A stretch of DNA of 8,508 nt. It comes from Pseudomonadota bacterium. GTDB lineage: Bacteria; Pseudomonadota; Gammaproteobacteria; UBA5335. Positions 1 to 6,813 of the stretch are shown in pieces; position 1 is the first letter of the stretch, and each line of letters starts with the position of its first letter. Where the stretch lies: positions 1 through 8,508 of the forward strand of contig JAJXTQ010000065.1 in the NCBI GenBank assembly GCA_021783685.1, read 5' to 3'. A model generated the notes under the pieces. That model ran no database searches. It saw nothing but the letters and a program-made list of their open reading frames with translations, and was not told the DNA's origin. A program made the position numbers and the translations under genes.

Positions 1-39
1 CAGCACGGTGATCAATCCCATCAGGGTTCCGGTCGTCAT
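1..39 (-). CDS. ccoQ: CcoQ-like cbb3 oxidase subunit, N-terminus only
   Basis: Thirteen codons are visible before the left edge, reading MTTGTLMGLITVL, which is the beginning of a single hydrophobic helix. CcoQ is a small one-helix accessory subunit that stabilises the cbb3 oxidase complex in the inner membrane. The start is supported by a purine-rich GGGGAG about 10 bases upstream, inside the end of ccoO, and by a gap of only 3 bases from the ccoO stop codon. The identification rests mostly on position directly after ccoO, the usual place for ccoQ, and on the hydrophobic N-terminus. In some species ccoP follows ccoO directly, but CcoP normally starts with a polar segment, so CcoQ fits better. 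The rest of the gene is outside the window. Confidence 0.75.
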   Translation of the reverse strand, partial: MTTGTLMGLITVL

Positions 40-42
40 GAC

Positions 43-657
43 TTACTGTCTCCCCGCAAGCGCGATGCCGAGCCCCTGCAGATAGGCGATGACCGCGTCC
101 TGCTCGGTTTTCCCGGCGACGGCGGCGCCCGCATCGGCAATCTGTTCATCGGTATAGGGGACACCCAGGGTCTGCAGGCTGCGCATGTGCCGCGCAATGG
201 TCTGGCCGTCCACCGCCGTGTCCGCGAGCCAGGGATAGCCGGGCATGTTGGATTCCGGGACGACGTTGCGCGGGTTGTTCAGGTGCAGGCGGTGCCAGTC
301 GTCCGAATAGCGTCCGCCGACCCGGGCGAGGTCGGGGCCGGTGCGTTTGGAGCCCCACTGGAAGGGCCGGTCGTAGACGAATTCGCCGGCAACCGAATAG
401 TGGCCATAGCGTTCGGTTTCGGCCCGGAAGGGCCGCACCATCTGCGAGTGGCAGTTGTAACAGCCCTCGCGCGTGTAGACGTCACGGCCGGCGAGCGCGA
501 GCGGCTCGTAGGGCGTGACGCCGGGCGCCGGGGTCGTGGTCTGGGCGCTGAAGATGAGCGGCACGATCTGCACCAGGCCGCCGATGCTGATGACCACCGC
601 GATCAGGACGGCCATCAGGCCGATGTTCTTTTCGACACGTTCGTGTTGCTTGGACAT
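43..657 (-). CDS. ccoO: cbb3-type cytochrome c oxidase subunit II (CcoO)
   Basis: This is the membrane-anchored mono-heme cytochrome c subunit of the cbb3 oxidase; it passes electrons from CcoP to the catalytic subunit CcoN. The 204 residues match the usual family length. After a short cytoplasmic start there is one membrane helix (about residues 12-37), then a periplasmic domain. The heme c site is CYNCH at 66-70, inside the family signature [12 protein letters not shown], and the likely axial methionine is M138 in [10 protein letters not shown]. The start is well placed: AGGAG lies 7 bases before the ATG. It begins 21 bases after the ccoN stop codon, so the two are surely co-transcribed and the gene should share the FNR-type control seen upstream of ccoN. 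Nothing is missing or unusual in the protein. Confidence 0.97.
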   Translation of the reverse strand: MSKQHERVEKNIGLMAVLIAVVISIGGLVQIVPLIFSAQTTTPAPGVTPYEPLALAGRDVYTREGCYNCHSQMVRPFRAETERYGHYSVAGEFVYDRPFQWGSKRTGPDLARVGGRYSDDWHRLHLNNPRNVVPESNMPGYPWLADTAVDGQTIARHMRSLQTLGVPYTDEQIADAGAAVAGKTEQDAVIAYLQGLGIALAGRQ

Positions 658-678
658 GGCTGGACTCCTGCGGCGACT

Positions 679-2118
679 TCAAAGATGGCTGGCGTCAGGG
701 AGCAGCACCGGCACCGGCGCGCTCTGCCGGGCCAACCGGATCGTCATGTAGACGTTCCAGGCCATCATCCCCATGCCGATCAGGTACATCAGGCCGCCCG
801 TCAGGCGAATGGCGTAGTAGGGATAGGTTGCCTTCAGGCTTTCGATGAAGGTGTAGGTCAGCGTGCCGTCGGGGTTCACGGCGCGCCACATCAGTCCCTG
901 CATGACGCCGGAGATCCACATGGAGCCGGCGTAGGCCGCGATGCCGATGGTGGCGATCCAGAAGTGCCATTCGATCAGGCGCACGCTCCACATTTCCTTC
1001 TGGCCGTAGAGCCGCGGGATGAGGGCATAGAGCGAACCCATGGTGATGAAGCCGACCCAGCCCAGCGCCCCGGAGTGCACGTGTCCGATGGTCCAGTCGG
1101 TGTAGTGGGAGAGGGCGTTGACGGTCTTGATCGACATCATGGGCCCCTCGAAGGTGCTCATGCCGTAGAACGACAGCGAGACGATCAGGAATTTCAGGAT
1201 CGGGTCGGTGCGCAGTTTGTGCCAGGCCCCCGAGAGGGTCATCATGCCGTTGATCATGCCGCCCCAGGAAGGCGCCAGCAGCATCAGCGAGAACGCCATG
1301 CCCAGCGACTGGGCCCAGTCGGGCAGCGCGGTGTAGTGCAGGTGATGCGGGCCGGCCCACATGTAGATGGAAATCAGCGCCCAGAAGTGGACGATCGACA
1401 GGCGGTAGGAGTAGATCGGCCGCTCCGCCTGCTTGGGCACGAAGTAGTACATCATGCCGAGGAAGCCGGCGGTGAGGAAAAAGCCGACCGCGTTGTGGCC
1501 GTACCACCATTGCACCATGGCGTCGACGGCGCCGGCATAGGCCGAGTAGGACTTGGTCAGCCCCGCGGGCAGCGCCGCACTGTTGACGATGTGCAGCACC
1601 GCCACGGTGAGGATGAAGGCGCCGTAGAACCAGTTGGCGACGAAGATGTGCGGGACGCGCCGTTTGATGATGGTGCCGAAGAACACCACCGCGTAGGCGA
1701 CCCAGACCAGCGCGATCAGGATGTCGATCGGCCACTCGAGTTCGGCGTATTCCTTGCCTTGGGTCATGCCCAGCGGCAGGGTCACCGCCGCCAGCACGAT
1801 CACGACTTGCCAGCCCCAGAACACGAAGGCCGCGAGCGCGTCGCTGAACAGGCGGACATGGCAGGTGCGCTGCACGACATAGAACGACGTGCCCATGAGC
1901 GCGGAGCCGCCGAAGGCGAAGATCACGGCATTGGTGTGCAGCGGACGGAGCCGGCCGAAGCTGAGCCAGGGAAGGTCGAAGTTGAGTGCCGGCCAGAGCA
2001 GTTGGGCGGCGATCCATACGCCCACCGTCATGCCCACCAGGCCCCACACGACCGTCATGATGGAAAACTGGCGGACAACGCGGTCGTTGTAGGTTTCGCT
2101 CGCATGGGTTGCCTGCAT
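679..2118 (-). CDS. ccoN: cbb3-type cytochrome c oxidase subunit I (CcoN)
   Basis: CcoN is the catalytic subunit of the high-affinity cbb3 oxidase. It reduces O2 to water at a heme b3-CuB centre and pumps protons across the inner membrane. With the start chosen here it has 479 residues, typical of the family, and many membrane helices. By the well-studied Pseudomonas stutzeri numbering (shifted by one), the visible ligands are H61 (RPLHTN) and H348 for low-spin heme b, H346 (GHVHSG) for heme b3, and H208, H258 and H259 for CuB. Y252, which cross-links to H208 in the family, and conserved E324 (STFEGPM) are also present. The start at 2118 is preferred because AAGGA lies 7 bases upstream and the protein then begins in family style ([15 protein letters not shown]). 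Upstream in-frame TTG and ATG codons at 2205 and 2202 fall inside the FNR box and are not credible starts. Confidence 0.98.
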   Translation of the reverse strand: MQATHASETYNDRVVRQFSIMTVVWGLVGMTVGVWIAAQLLWPALNFDLPWLSFGRLRPLHTNAVIFAFGGSALMGTSFYVVQRTCHVRLFSDALAAFVFWGWQVVIVLAAVTLPLGMTQGKEYAELEWPIDILIALVWVAYAVVFFGTIIKRRVPHIFVANWFYGAFILTVAVLHIVNSAALPAGLTKSYSAYAGAVDAMVQWWYGHNAVGFFLTAGFLGMMYYFVPKQAERPIYSYRLSIVHFWALISIYMWAGPHHLHYTALPDWAQSLGMAFSLMLLAPSWGGMINGMMTLSGAWHKLRTDPILKFLIVSLSFYGMSTFEGPMMSIKTVNALSHYTDWTIGHVHSGALGWVGFITMGSLYALIPRLYGQKEMWSVRLIEWHFWIATIGIAAYAGSMWISGVMQGLMWRAVNPDGTLTYTFIESLKATYPYYAIRLTGGLMYLIGMGMMAWNVYMTIRLARQSAPVPVLLPDASHL

Positions 2119-2156
2119 GGAGGGGTCCTTGTTGGCGACGGGAGGAGGACGGATGT

Positions 2157-2170
2157 CGGGTGGATTTTCC
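2157..2170 (-). promoter_or_regulatory. Candidate -10 region of the ccoNOQ promoter
   Basis: On the minus strand, GAAAAT (2169 to 2164) matches the TATAAT consensus at four of six positions. Its predicted transcription start near 2157 is 41-42 bases from the centre of the FNR box. That is the spacing known for class II FNR-activated promoters, where the box replaces a -35 element. The leader would be about 39 bases. The hexamer itself is weak; the spacing is the main support. Confidence 0.45.
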
Positions 2171-2191
2171 CCCGCCGTTCCGGCACCCACC

Positions 2192-2205
2192 TTGATCTGC
2201 ATCAA
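2192..2205 (-). promoter_or_regulatory. FNR/ANR-type binding site upstream of ccoN
   Basis: The bases TTGATCTGCATCAA are a perfect match to the FNR/ANR/FixK consensus TTGAT-N4-ATCAA. Regulators of this family sense low oxygen, directly through an iron-sulfur cluster or through a cascade, and activate cbb3 oxidase operons in many proteobacteria. The box ends 73 bases before the ccoN ATG, which fits activation of ccoNOQ. Which family member binds cannot be told from the site. Confidence 0.85.
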
Positions 2206-2249
2206 GTCCCGTTTGGGTTTTCAATACTCGATGCGACCCCGATAAGGGC

Positions 2250-2270
2250 GGTCAATCAAGATCATTGACC
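2250..2270. promoter_or_regulatory. 21-base palindrome, possible operator
   Basis: The arms GGTCAAT and ATTGACC are perfect inverted repeats separated by 7 bases. The right arm contains TTGACC, the candidate -35 element of the plus-strand hydrolase promoter. A dimeric regulator bound here would cover that element. No T-run follows and the element lies between two divergent genes, so it is not a terminator. The bound protein is unknown and regulation is inferred from symmetry and position only. Confidence 0.45.
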
Positions 2271-2293
2271 CCGGAAACAGCGGTGCCGATGAT
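2265..2293 (+). promoter_or_regulatory. Candidate sigma-70 promoter for the hydrolase gene
   Basis: TTGACC (2265-2270) matches the -35 consensus at five of six positions. After a 17-base spacer, GATGAT (2288-2293) matches the -10 consensus at four of six. Transcription would start near 2300, giving a leader of about 50 bases. The -35 element lies inside the 21-base palindrome. Confidence 0.4.
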
Positions 2294-2311
2294 TCCCATT
2301 TGCGGGTCGGT

Positions 2312-2325
2312 GTGATAAACATCGA
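2312..2325. promoter_or_regulatory. Degenerate FNR-like site
   Basis: GTGATAAACATCGA resembles TTGAT-N4-ATCAA with one mismatch in each half. It would lie just downstream of the predicted hydrolase transcription start, a position from which a bound regulator would more likely repress than activate. Such near matches occur by chance, so this is only suggestive. Confidence 0.2.
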
Positions 2326-2349
2326 TCTGGTCGAAAAGCGAGGCTCTTC

Positions 2350-3267
2350 ATGGAAGAAGCTGTCCTGCGTGGCCCCCGGGTGATCCCGGGGACCGTCTGG
2401 TCCTATCCCGTGGGCGTCGGAATGGAGCTTCGAGGGCGGGAATTCCTGCGCGGCCGCGCTACGCTCCTGCATTTCGTGCATGGCAACGGACTGTGCGGCC
2501 TCGCCTATTGGCCCATGCTCACATCGCTCGTCGAAAAACGGGACCTGTGCCTGCACGACACCCAGGGCCACGGCGACAGCGACGACGGCCACCGCTTCCC
2601 CGGCTGGAACCTCAGCGCCGAGCGCATGGCGCAGGTGGTGCACCACCGTCGCCGGATCTGGAAAGACCGCCAGATCATTGGCTGCGGCCACAGTTTCGGC
2701 GCCATCCTGACCCTGCTCGCCGCGGCGCGCTACCCGAGTCTCTTCGATGGCCTGATCCTGCTGGATCCGGTGCTCTACCCACCTTGGCTCGCGGGGGTGA
2801 TGGCCTCCTCCTACTACAGCGGCCTCAGTCGCTACAACCCCATGGCGGTGGCTGCGCGGCGGCGCACGACGGAATGGGCGGACCGTGCGGCGGCGCTCGA
2901 CTATTTTCGCGATCGGGGCATGTTCGCCGGCTGGCGCGAGGATGCTCTGCAAAGCTACGTCGATCATGCCCTGAACGTCCTGCCGGACGGTCGCCTGACG
3001 CTCAAGTGCCCGCCCTGGATGGAGGCGCAGGTGTTCGCCGGATTTCCCCGTGGGCTGTGGACAGCGGTGCAACGCCTGGCCTGTCCGACCCTGATGCTCT
3101 ACGGTCAGCACACCTATCGCTTCATTCCCGCCGCCGTGCGTCAGGCGCAGGCGCTCAACCCGCTGATACAGATCCGGATGATGCCGGGGAACCATTTCTT
3201 CATGCAGCAGATGCCGGATCGCACGAGCACGGCGATGGAGGAATGGCTCGCGGCTCAGCGCTACTGA
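2350..3267 (+). CDS. Alpha/beta hydrolase fold protein
   Basis: This 305-residue protein has the layout of a soluble alpha/beta hydrolase; the substrate is not identifiable. HGNG at 44-47 is the usual oxyanion-hole motif after the third strand, GHGDSD (73-78) is a common fold marker, and the nucleophile elbow is GHSFG at 113-117 with S115. The probable catalytic histidine is H282 in GNHFF near the C-terminus. The usual acid after the seventh strand is absent: that segment reads LYGQHTYRFIP (250-260). D139 in LLDPVLYPP, after the sixth strand, is the likely replacement, as in some haloalkane dehalogenases and lipases. No signal peptide is seen, so it is probably cytoplasmic. The start at 2350 has a modest GAGG 6-7 bases upstream. 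The gene diverges from ccoN, and its last 7 bases overlap the end of the convergent transporter gene. Esterase, epoxide hydrolase or dehalogenase activity are all possible. Confidence 0.88.
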   Translation: MEEAVLRGPRVIPGTVWSYPVGVGMELRGREFLRGRATLLHFVHGNGLCGLAYWPMLTSLVEKRDLCLHDTQGHGDSDDGHRFPGWNLSAERMAQVVHHRRRIWKDRQIIGCGHSFGAILTLLAAARYPSLFDGLILLDPVLYPPWLAGVMASSYYSGLSRYNPMAVAARRRTTEWADRAAALDYFRDRGMFAGWREDALQSYVDHALNVLPDGRLTLKCPPWMEAQVFAGFPRGLWTAVQRLACPTLMLYGQHTYRFIPAAVRQAQALNPLIQIRMMPGNHFFMQQMPDRTSTAMEEWLAAQRY

Positions 3268-4451
3268 TCCAGCGCCGGGCGGCGCGCGGTGATCCCGGGC
3301 ACGAGGGGGAGGGCGAGCACCACGGCAGCCGCAGCGAGGAGGAAGACAGGGCTCAAGCCCAAGTGCGGGATCAGCAGGCCGAAACCGAATTGGGCCAGGA
3401 TGGTGCCCACGTTGAAGGCGGCCACGAACAGCGACATCCCGGTGCCATGCTCGTGGGCCGGCAGGCGATTGATCAGCGACACGTTCAGCGTGGGGTAGGC
3501 GAGGGAGTGACCCATCCCGACCAGGGCGCCGCACAGGGCGTATGCCGCGCGCCCTTCGACGCCGGCCAGCGCGCCCGTTCCAAGGGCCATGGCGATGAGC
3601 GAAAAGAACAGGACCGTCCGCTGGCCGCGGCCGTCGACCAGTCGGGAGAAGCCCAGACGGATGACGATGGACGTCAAGGCGAAGCTGAGCGGGAGAATGC
3701 TGACGGGAGCGATTCCCTTGGCCAATGCCTGTGGCTGGCAAAAGACCAGGACGGTCCCGAACGCGAATCCCATCAGCAGGGCATTGAGCCCGATGCGGCC
3801 AATGACGGGGCGGGTCGCCAGCCGCAACCACGAACGGGCCGCGCGGCCGGATGTCGCGGCGCGCGGCGGCACCGGAACCTGCAAACTGAGGAGCCCGGCC
3901 AGGATGCACCAGCCGGTGGCAAGGGCAAAGACCGGTGTGAAGCCACTGATGCCCGCAATCCATTCGGCCAGAGCGGGCGCTGCGCCGTAGGTGACGAGCG
4001 TGGAGACGCCAAACAGTCCCAGCGCGCTGCCGCGTCGGGCCGGCTCGACCAGATCGACCGCCAGGGTCGAGGAATTCACGAACCAGCAGGCAAAGGCTAT
4101 CCCCTGCAGGCCGCGCAACGCATAGGGCAGGGCATCCAGCGTGCGGATGAATACGAATGCGAGGGCGGTCAGGGCGAGCAGCCCGGCGCCGAGCAAGAGG
4201 TAAGGACGGCGACCATGGCGGTCCGATCCGACACCCACCCAGGGCAGGCAGGCGATCATGCTGACGCCGTAGCCTGCCATGAGCAGCCCGACCTCCCGTT
4301 CGGCCGCACCCAGTTCGGTGATGAGGTATTTCGGCAACAGGAAGAAGGTTGCGAATCCCATGAAAAAGCAGAAGTTCGCCACCATCAGAGCGGCAAAGGG
4401 ATGCGACGAGAATGGCGATTTCAGGGCGCGGGCGGCAGCGGGAGAGGGCAT
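3261..4451 (-). CDS. Major facilitator superfamily (MFS) transporter
   Basis: This 396-residue integral membrane protein has the length and 12-helix pattern of an MFS secondary transporter. The diagnostic motif A between helices 2 and 3 is at about 73-82 (GVGSDRHGRR). A degenerate second copy (RLVDGRGQR, 270-278) lies at the equivalent loop of the second half, as expected from the internal duplication of the family. A polar linker at about 193-212 (PVPPRAATSGRAARS) separates the two six-helix halves. The general look is of a proton-coupled efflux or metabolite exporter, but the substrate cannot be read from the sequence. The ATG at 4451 has only a weak ribosome site. The divergent nitroreductase gene is 60 bases away, and the 3' end overlaps the hydrolase gene tail to tail by 7 bases. 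Confidence 0.93.
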   Translation of the reverse strand: MPSPAAARALKSPFSSHPFAALMVANFCFFMGFATFFLLPKYLITELGAAEREVGLLMAGYGVSMIACLPWVGVGSDRHGRRPYLLLGAGLLALTALAFVFIRTLDALPYALRGLQGIAFACWFVNSSTLAVDLVEPARRGSALGLFGVSTLVTYGAAPALAEWIAGISGFTPVFALATGWCILAGLLSLQVPVPPRAATSGRAARSWLRLATRPVIGRIGLNALLMGFAFGTVLVFCQPQALAKGIAPVSILPLSFALTSIVIRLGFSRLVDGRGQRTVLFFSLIAMALGTGALAGVEGRAAYALCGALVGMGHSLAYPTLNVSLINRLPAHEHGTGMSLFVAAFNVGTILAQFGFGLLIPHLGLSPVFLLAAAAVVLALPLVPGITARRPALDQ

Positions 4452-4477
4452 GAAGACGTCCGATGATCAGCGGCTTC

Positions 4478-4483
4478 ATTATA
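4478..4483 (-). promoter_or_regulatory. Candidate -10 element for the MFS transporter gene
   Basis: On the minus strand these bases read TATAAT, a perfect -10 hexamer, about 26 bases before the transporter ATG. Transcription would start near 4471. No recognisable -35 hexamer is found 16-18 bases further upstream, where the sequence is the ribosome site of the divergent nitroreductase gene (CCTCCT on this strand). An activator or an incomplete promoter is possible. Confidence 0.35.
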
Positions 4484-4511
4484 GGCCGCGCCGGTCGGCG
4501 AGGAGGAGAGC

Positions 4512-5180
4512 ATGGATTTCGATGAGCTGATCCGGGCGCGGTACAGCGCCCGCGCGTTTCAGAAGCGGGCGGTGCCGGAGGCGACGGTGCGGGCGATCCT
4601 GGACGCGGCGCGCCACACGCCGTCCTGGTGCAATACCCAGCCCTGGGAGCCGGTGGTCACCACCAGCCGCACCGCCACAGACCGGTTTCGCGAGGCGCTC
4701 TGGGCGCATGTGCAGGCCGGCCGCCCGCCGCGGCCGGATCATCCTTTCCCGGTGCGTTACGAGGAGCCGCATGCCACCCGCCGCAAGCGCTGCGGCGGCG
4801 CGCTGTACACGGCGCTCGGCATCACGCGCGAGAACAAGCGCGGCGCCTTCGAGCAGACGCTCAGGAACTTTCGTCTGTTCGAGGCGCCGCACGTGTTACT
4901 GATGTTCTGTCACGAGAGCCTGGGGTTTTACGGCGGGGTGGACTGCGGCCTGTACCTGCAGTCCTTCCTGCTCGCCGCCGAGGCGCACGGGGTACAGACC
5001 TGCGCCCAGGCGGCGCTGGCCACCTATCCCGATTTCGTGCGCGAGCATTTCGGCGTGCCGACCGACCGCAAGCTGCTCTTCGGCTGTTCCTTCGGCTATG
5101 CGGACCCGGACCATCCGGTCAACGGGTTTCGCACCGAGCGGGATGCCCTCGAGACGCAGGTGCGGTTCATCGACCGGTGA
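4512..5180 (+). CDS. Nitroreductase-family FMN oxidoreductase
   Basis: Proteins of this family are homodimeric FMN enzymes that use NAD(P)H to reduce nitroaromatics, quinones or related compounds. The 222 residues are a normal length. The phosphate-binding start of the domain is RARYSARAF (8-16), and PSWCNTQPW (37-45) is the conserved segment contacting FMN. The core helix GVDCGLYLQSFLLAAEAHGV (142-161) and the C-terminal LLFGCSFGYADPDHPVN (188-204) are also typical. Residues 82-118 form a polar, arginine-rich stretch that in relatives shapes the substrate pocket. A strong GGAGGAGA ribosome site sits a few bases before the ATG. No signal peptide is present, so it should be cytoplasmic. The gene stands divergent to the transporter, and a shared detoxification role is possible but unproven. 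The physiological substrate is unknown. Confidence 0.93.
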   Translation: MDFDELIRARYSARAFQKRAVPEATVRAILDAARHTPSWCNTQPWEPVVTTSRTATDRFREALWAHVQAGRPPRPDHPFPVRYEEPHATRRKRCGGALYTALGITRENKRGAFEQTLRNFRLFEAPHVLLMFCHESLGFYGGVDCGLYLQSFLLAAEAHGVQTCAQAALATYPDFVREHFGVPTDRKLLFGCSFGYADPDHPVNGFRTERDALETQVRFIDR

Positions 5181-5199
5181 TCGCGCCGGGTTTGCGATC
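5179..5199 (+). terminator. Weak hairpin at the end of the nitroreductase gene
   Basis: GATCGC (5179-5184) and GCGATC (5194-5199) form a 6-base-pair stem with a 9-base loop, overlapping the nitroreductase stop codon. No T-run follows, so intrinsic termination is doubtful. It may equally be a chance pairing or a transcript end stabiliser. Confidence 0.2.
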
Positions 5200-5252
5200 C
5201 GGTCGAATCGCCGCGTTGCGCCGTGCGGGGTGCCGGCGATGGACTTTTGGGC

Positions 5253-5258
5253 TATGGT
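5253..5258 (+). promoter_or_regulatory. Possible -10 element for the SYLF protein gene
   Basis: TATGGT lies 32 bases before the ATG of the SYLF gene, within a 110-base gap that follows the nitroreductase gene. The sequence 17 bases upstream (GTGCCG) matches the -35 consensus at only three positions. The gap suggests a separate promoter, but read-through from the nitroreductase gene is not excluded. Confidence 0.2.
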
Positions 5259-5290
5259 GACAACCCGGATCACCCGCGAGGCCAAACCCC

Positions 5291-5854
5291 ATGTCTGCAT
5301 TGGATCTCTTCAAGCGCATGTCCGCGCGCGCGCTTGCCCTGTTGCTGGTCTTGGCCGTTCTCGCCCCGCCGGCGCAGGCGGCCAGCGCTGCCGAGATCGA
5401 CCGCGACGTCGATCGCGCCCTCGTCGATTTCCGCAAGCTCCCGGGCGCCGAGGAGTTTCTGAGCATCGCCAAGGGCGTGTTGGTATTCCCCAAGGTCTAC
5501 AAGGCCGGCATCGGCGTGGGCGGGGAGTACGGGGAGGGCGCCTTGCGCGTGGGCGGCCGCACCGTGGACTACTACAGCACGGCGGCCGCATCGATCGGCT
5601 TTCAACTCGGCGCCCAGGCCAAATCCATCGTCATCATCTTTACCGATGCCGCTGCGCTCGACCGGTTTCGGACCAGCGAAGGCTGGAAAGTGGGCGTCGA
5701 TGGCTCGGTCGCCTTGGTCGATCTGGGGGTCGGCAAGAGCCTGGATACCGAAAGCGTCCAGGACCCGGTGGTCGGTTTCATCTTCGGCCAGAAGGGCCTG
5801 ATGTACAACCTGACGCTGGAAGGCTCGAAGTTCAGCAAGCTCGACAAGCGCTGA
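5291..5854 (+). CDS. Exported SYLF/Ysc84-domain lipid-binding protein
   Basis: The 187-residue protein starts with a signal peptide: basic residues near 8-13, a hydrophobic core (about 14-25) and a likely signal peptidase I site after AQA (28-30). The rest, about 38-187, matches the SYLF (Ysc84, formerly DUF500) domain. Markers are AKGVLVFPKVYKAGIGVGGEYGEG (60-83, cited by position), the central YYSTAAASIGFQLGAQAKS segment (95-112) and FGQKGLMYNLTLEGSKFSKL (165-184). In eukaryotes this domain binds phosphoinositides and actin; bacterial members are secreted or periplasmic and are thought to bind lipids, with no settled role. There is no lipobox cysteine, so it should be soluble in the periplasm. 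A second ATG at 5318 (M10) would still leave a signal peptide. The nearest ribosome site is GAGG, about 10 bases before the first ATG. Confidence 0.92.
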   Translation: MSALDLFKRMSARALALLLVLAVLAPPAQAASAAEIDRDVDRALVDFRKLPGAEEFLSIAKGVLVFPKVYKAGIGVGGEYGEGALRVGGRTVDYYSTAAASIGFQLGAQAKSIVIIFTDAAALDRFRTSEGWKVGVDGSVALVDLGVGKSLDTESVQDPVVGFIFGQKGLMYNLTLEGSKFSKLDKR

Positions 5855-5872
5855 GCCGGTTCCATGGGCTGC

Positions 5873-5898
5873 CCGGGGTGGACCACGTCCCTCCCCGG
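5873..5898. terminator. Strong GC hairpin between convergent genes
   Basis: CCGGGG (5873-5878) pairs with CCCCGG (5893-5898). Inside that, GGAC (5880-5883) pairs with GTCC (5887-5890) around a 3-base loop, giving ten base pairs with a small internal loop. It lies in the 50-base gap between the SYLF gene and the convergent PPK2 gene, just where a two-way terminator would be expected. Neither strand has a clear T-run after the stem, so it may act as a barrier to read-through or protect the 3' ends rather than be a classical intrinsic terminator. Confidence 0.45.
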
Positions 5899-5904
5899 CG
5901 CGGT

Positions 5905-6729
<825 letters not shown>

Positions 6730-6813
6730 CGGTGGCGCTCCGCCGGAAATTTGCTTGAATGAGAAGGCGGCCGGGCGTGCCGCTCGCATCGAGTCAGGGA
6801 GGATAGGCGAATC

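Noticed and set aside
2119..2205. Earlier ccoN starts (TTG at 2205, ATG at 2202)
   Set aside because: They lie within the FNR box, before the predicted transcript start, and would add 28-29 residues foreign to CcoN.
187..2268. Long plus-strand open frame opposite ccoO and ccoN (693 codons)
   Set aside because: It is antisense to two unmistakable cbb3 oxidase genes; the translation is low-complexity, rich in His, Arg, Gly and Asp, with no recognisable domain. Long antisense frames are usual at high GC.
2493..4466. Plus-strand open frame of 657 codons
   Set aside because: It is frame-shifted inside the hydrolase gene and antisense to the transporter gene; no domain is visible.
2221..4479. Minus-strand open frame of 752 codons across the hydrolase and MFS region
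   Set aside because: It is out of frame with the MFS gene and antisense to the hydrolase gene; the product is Arg, Pro and Gly-rich without domains.
6730..6813. Promoters in the PPK2-methyltransferase divergent gap
   Set aside because: I looked for paired -35/-10 hexamers on both strands and found none better than chance; only the ribosome sites of the two genes are convincing.
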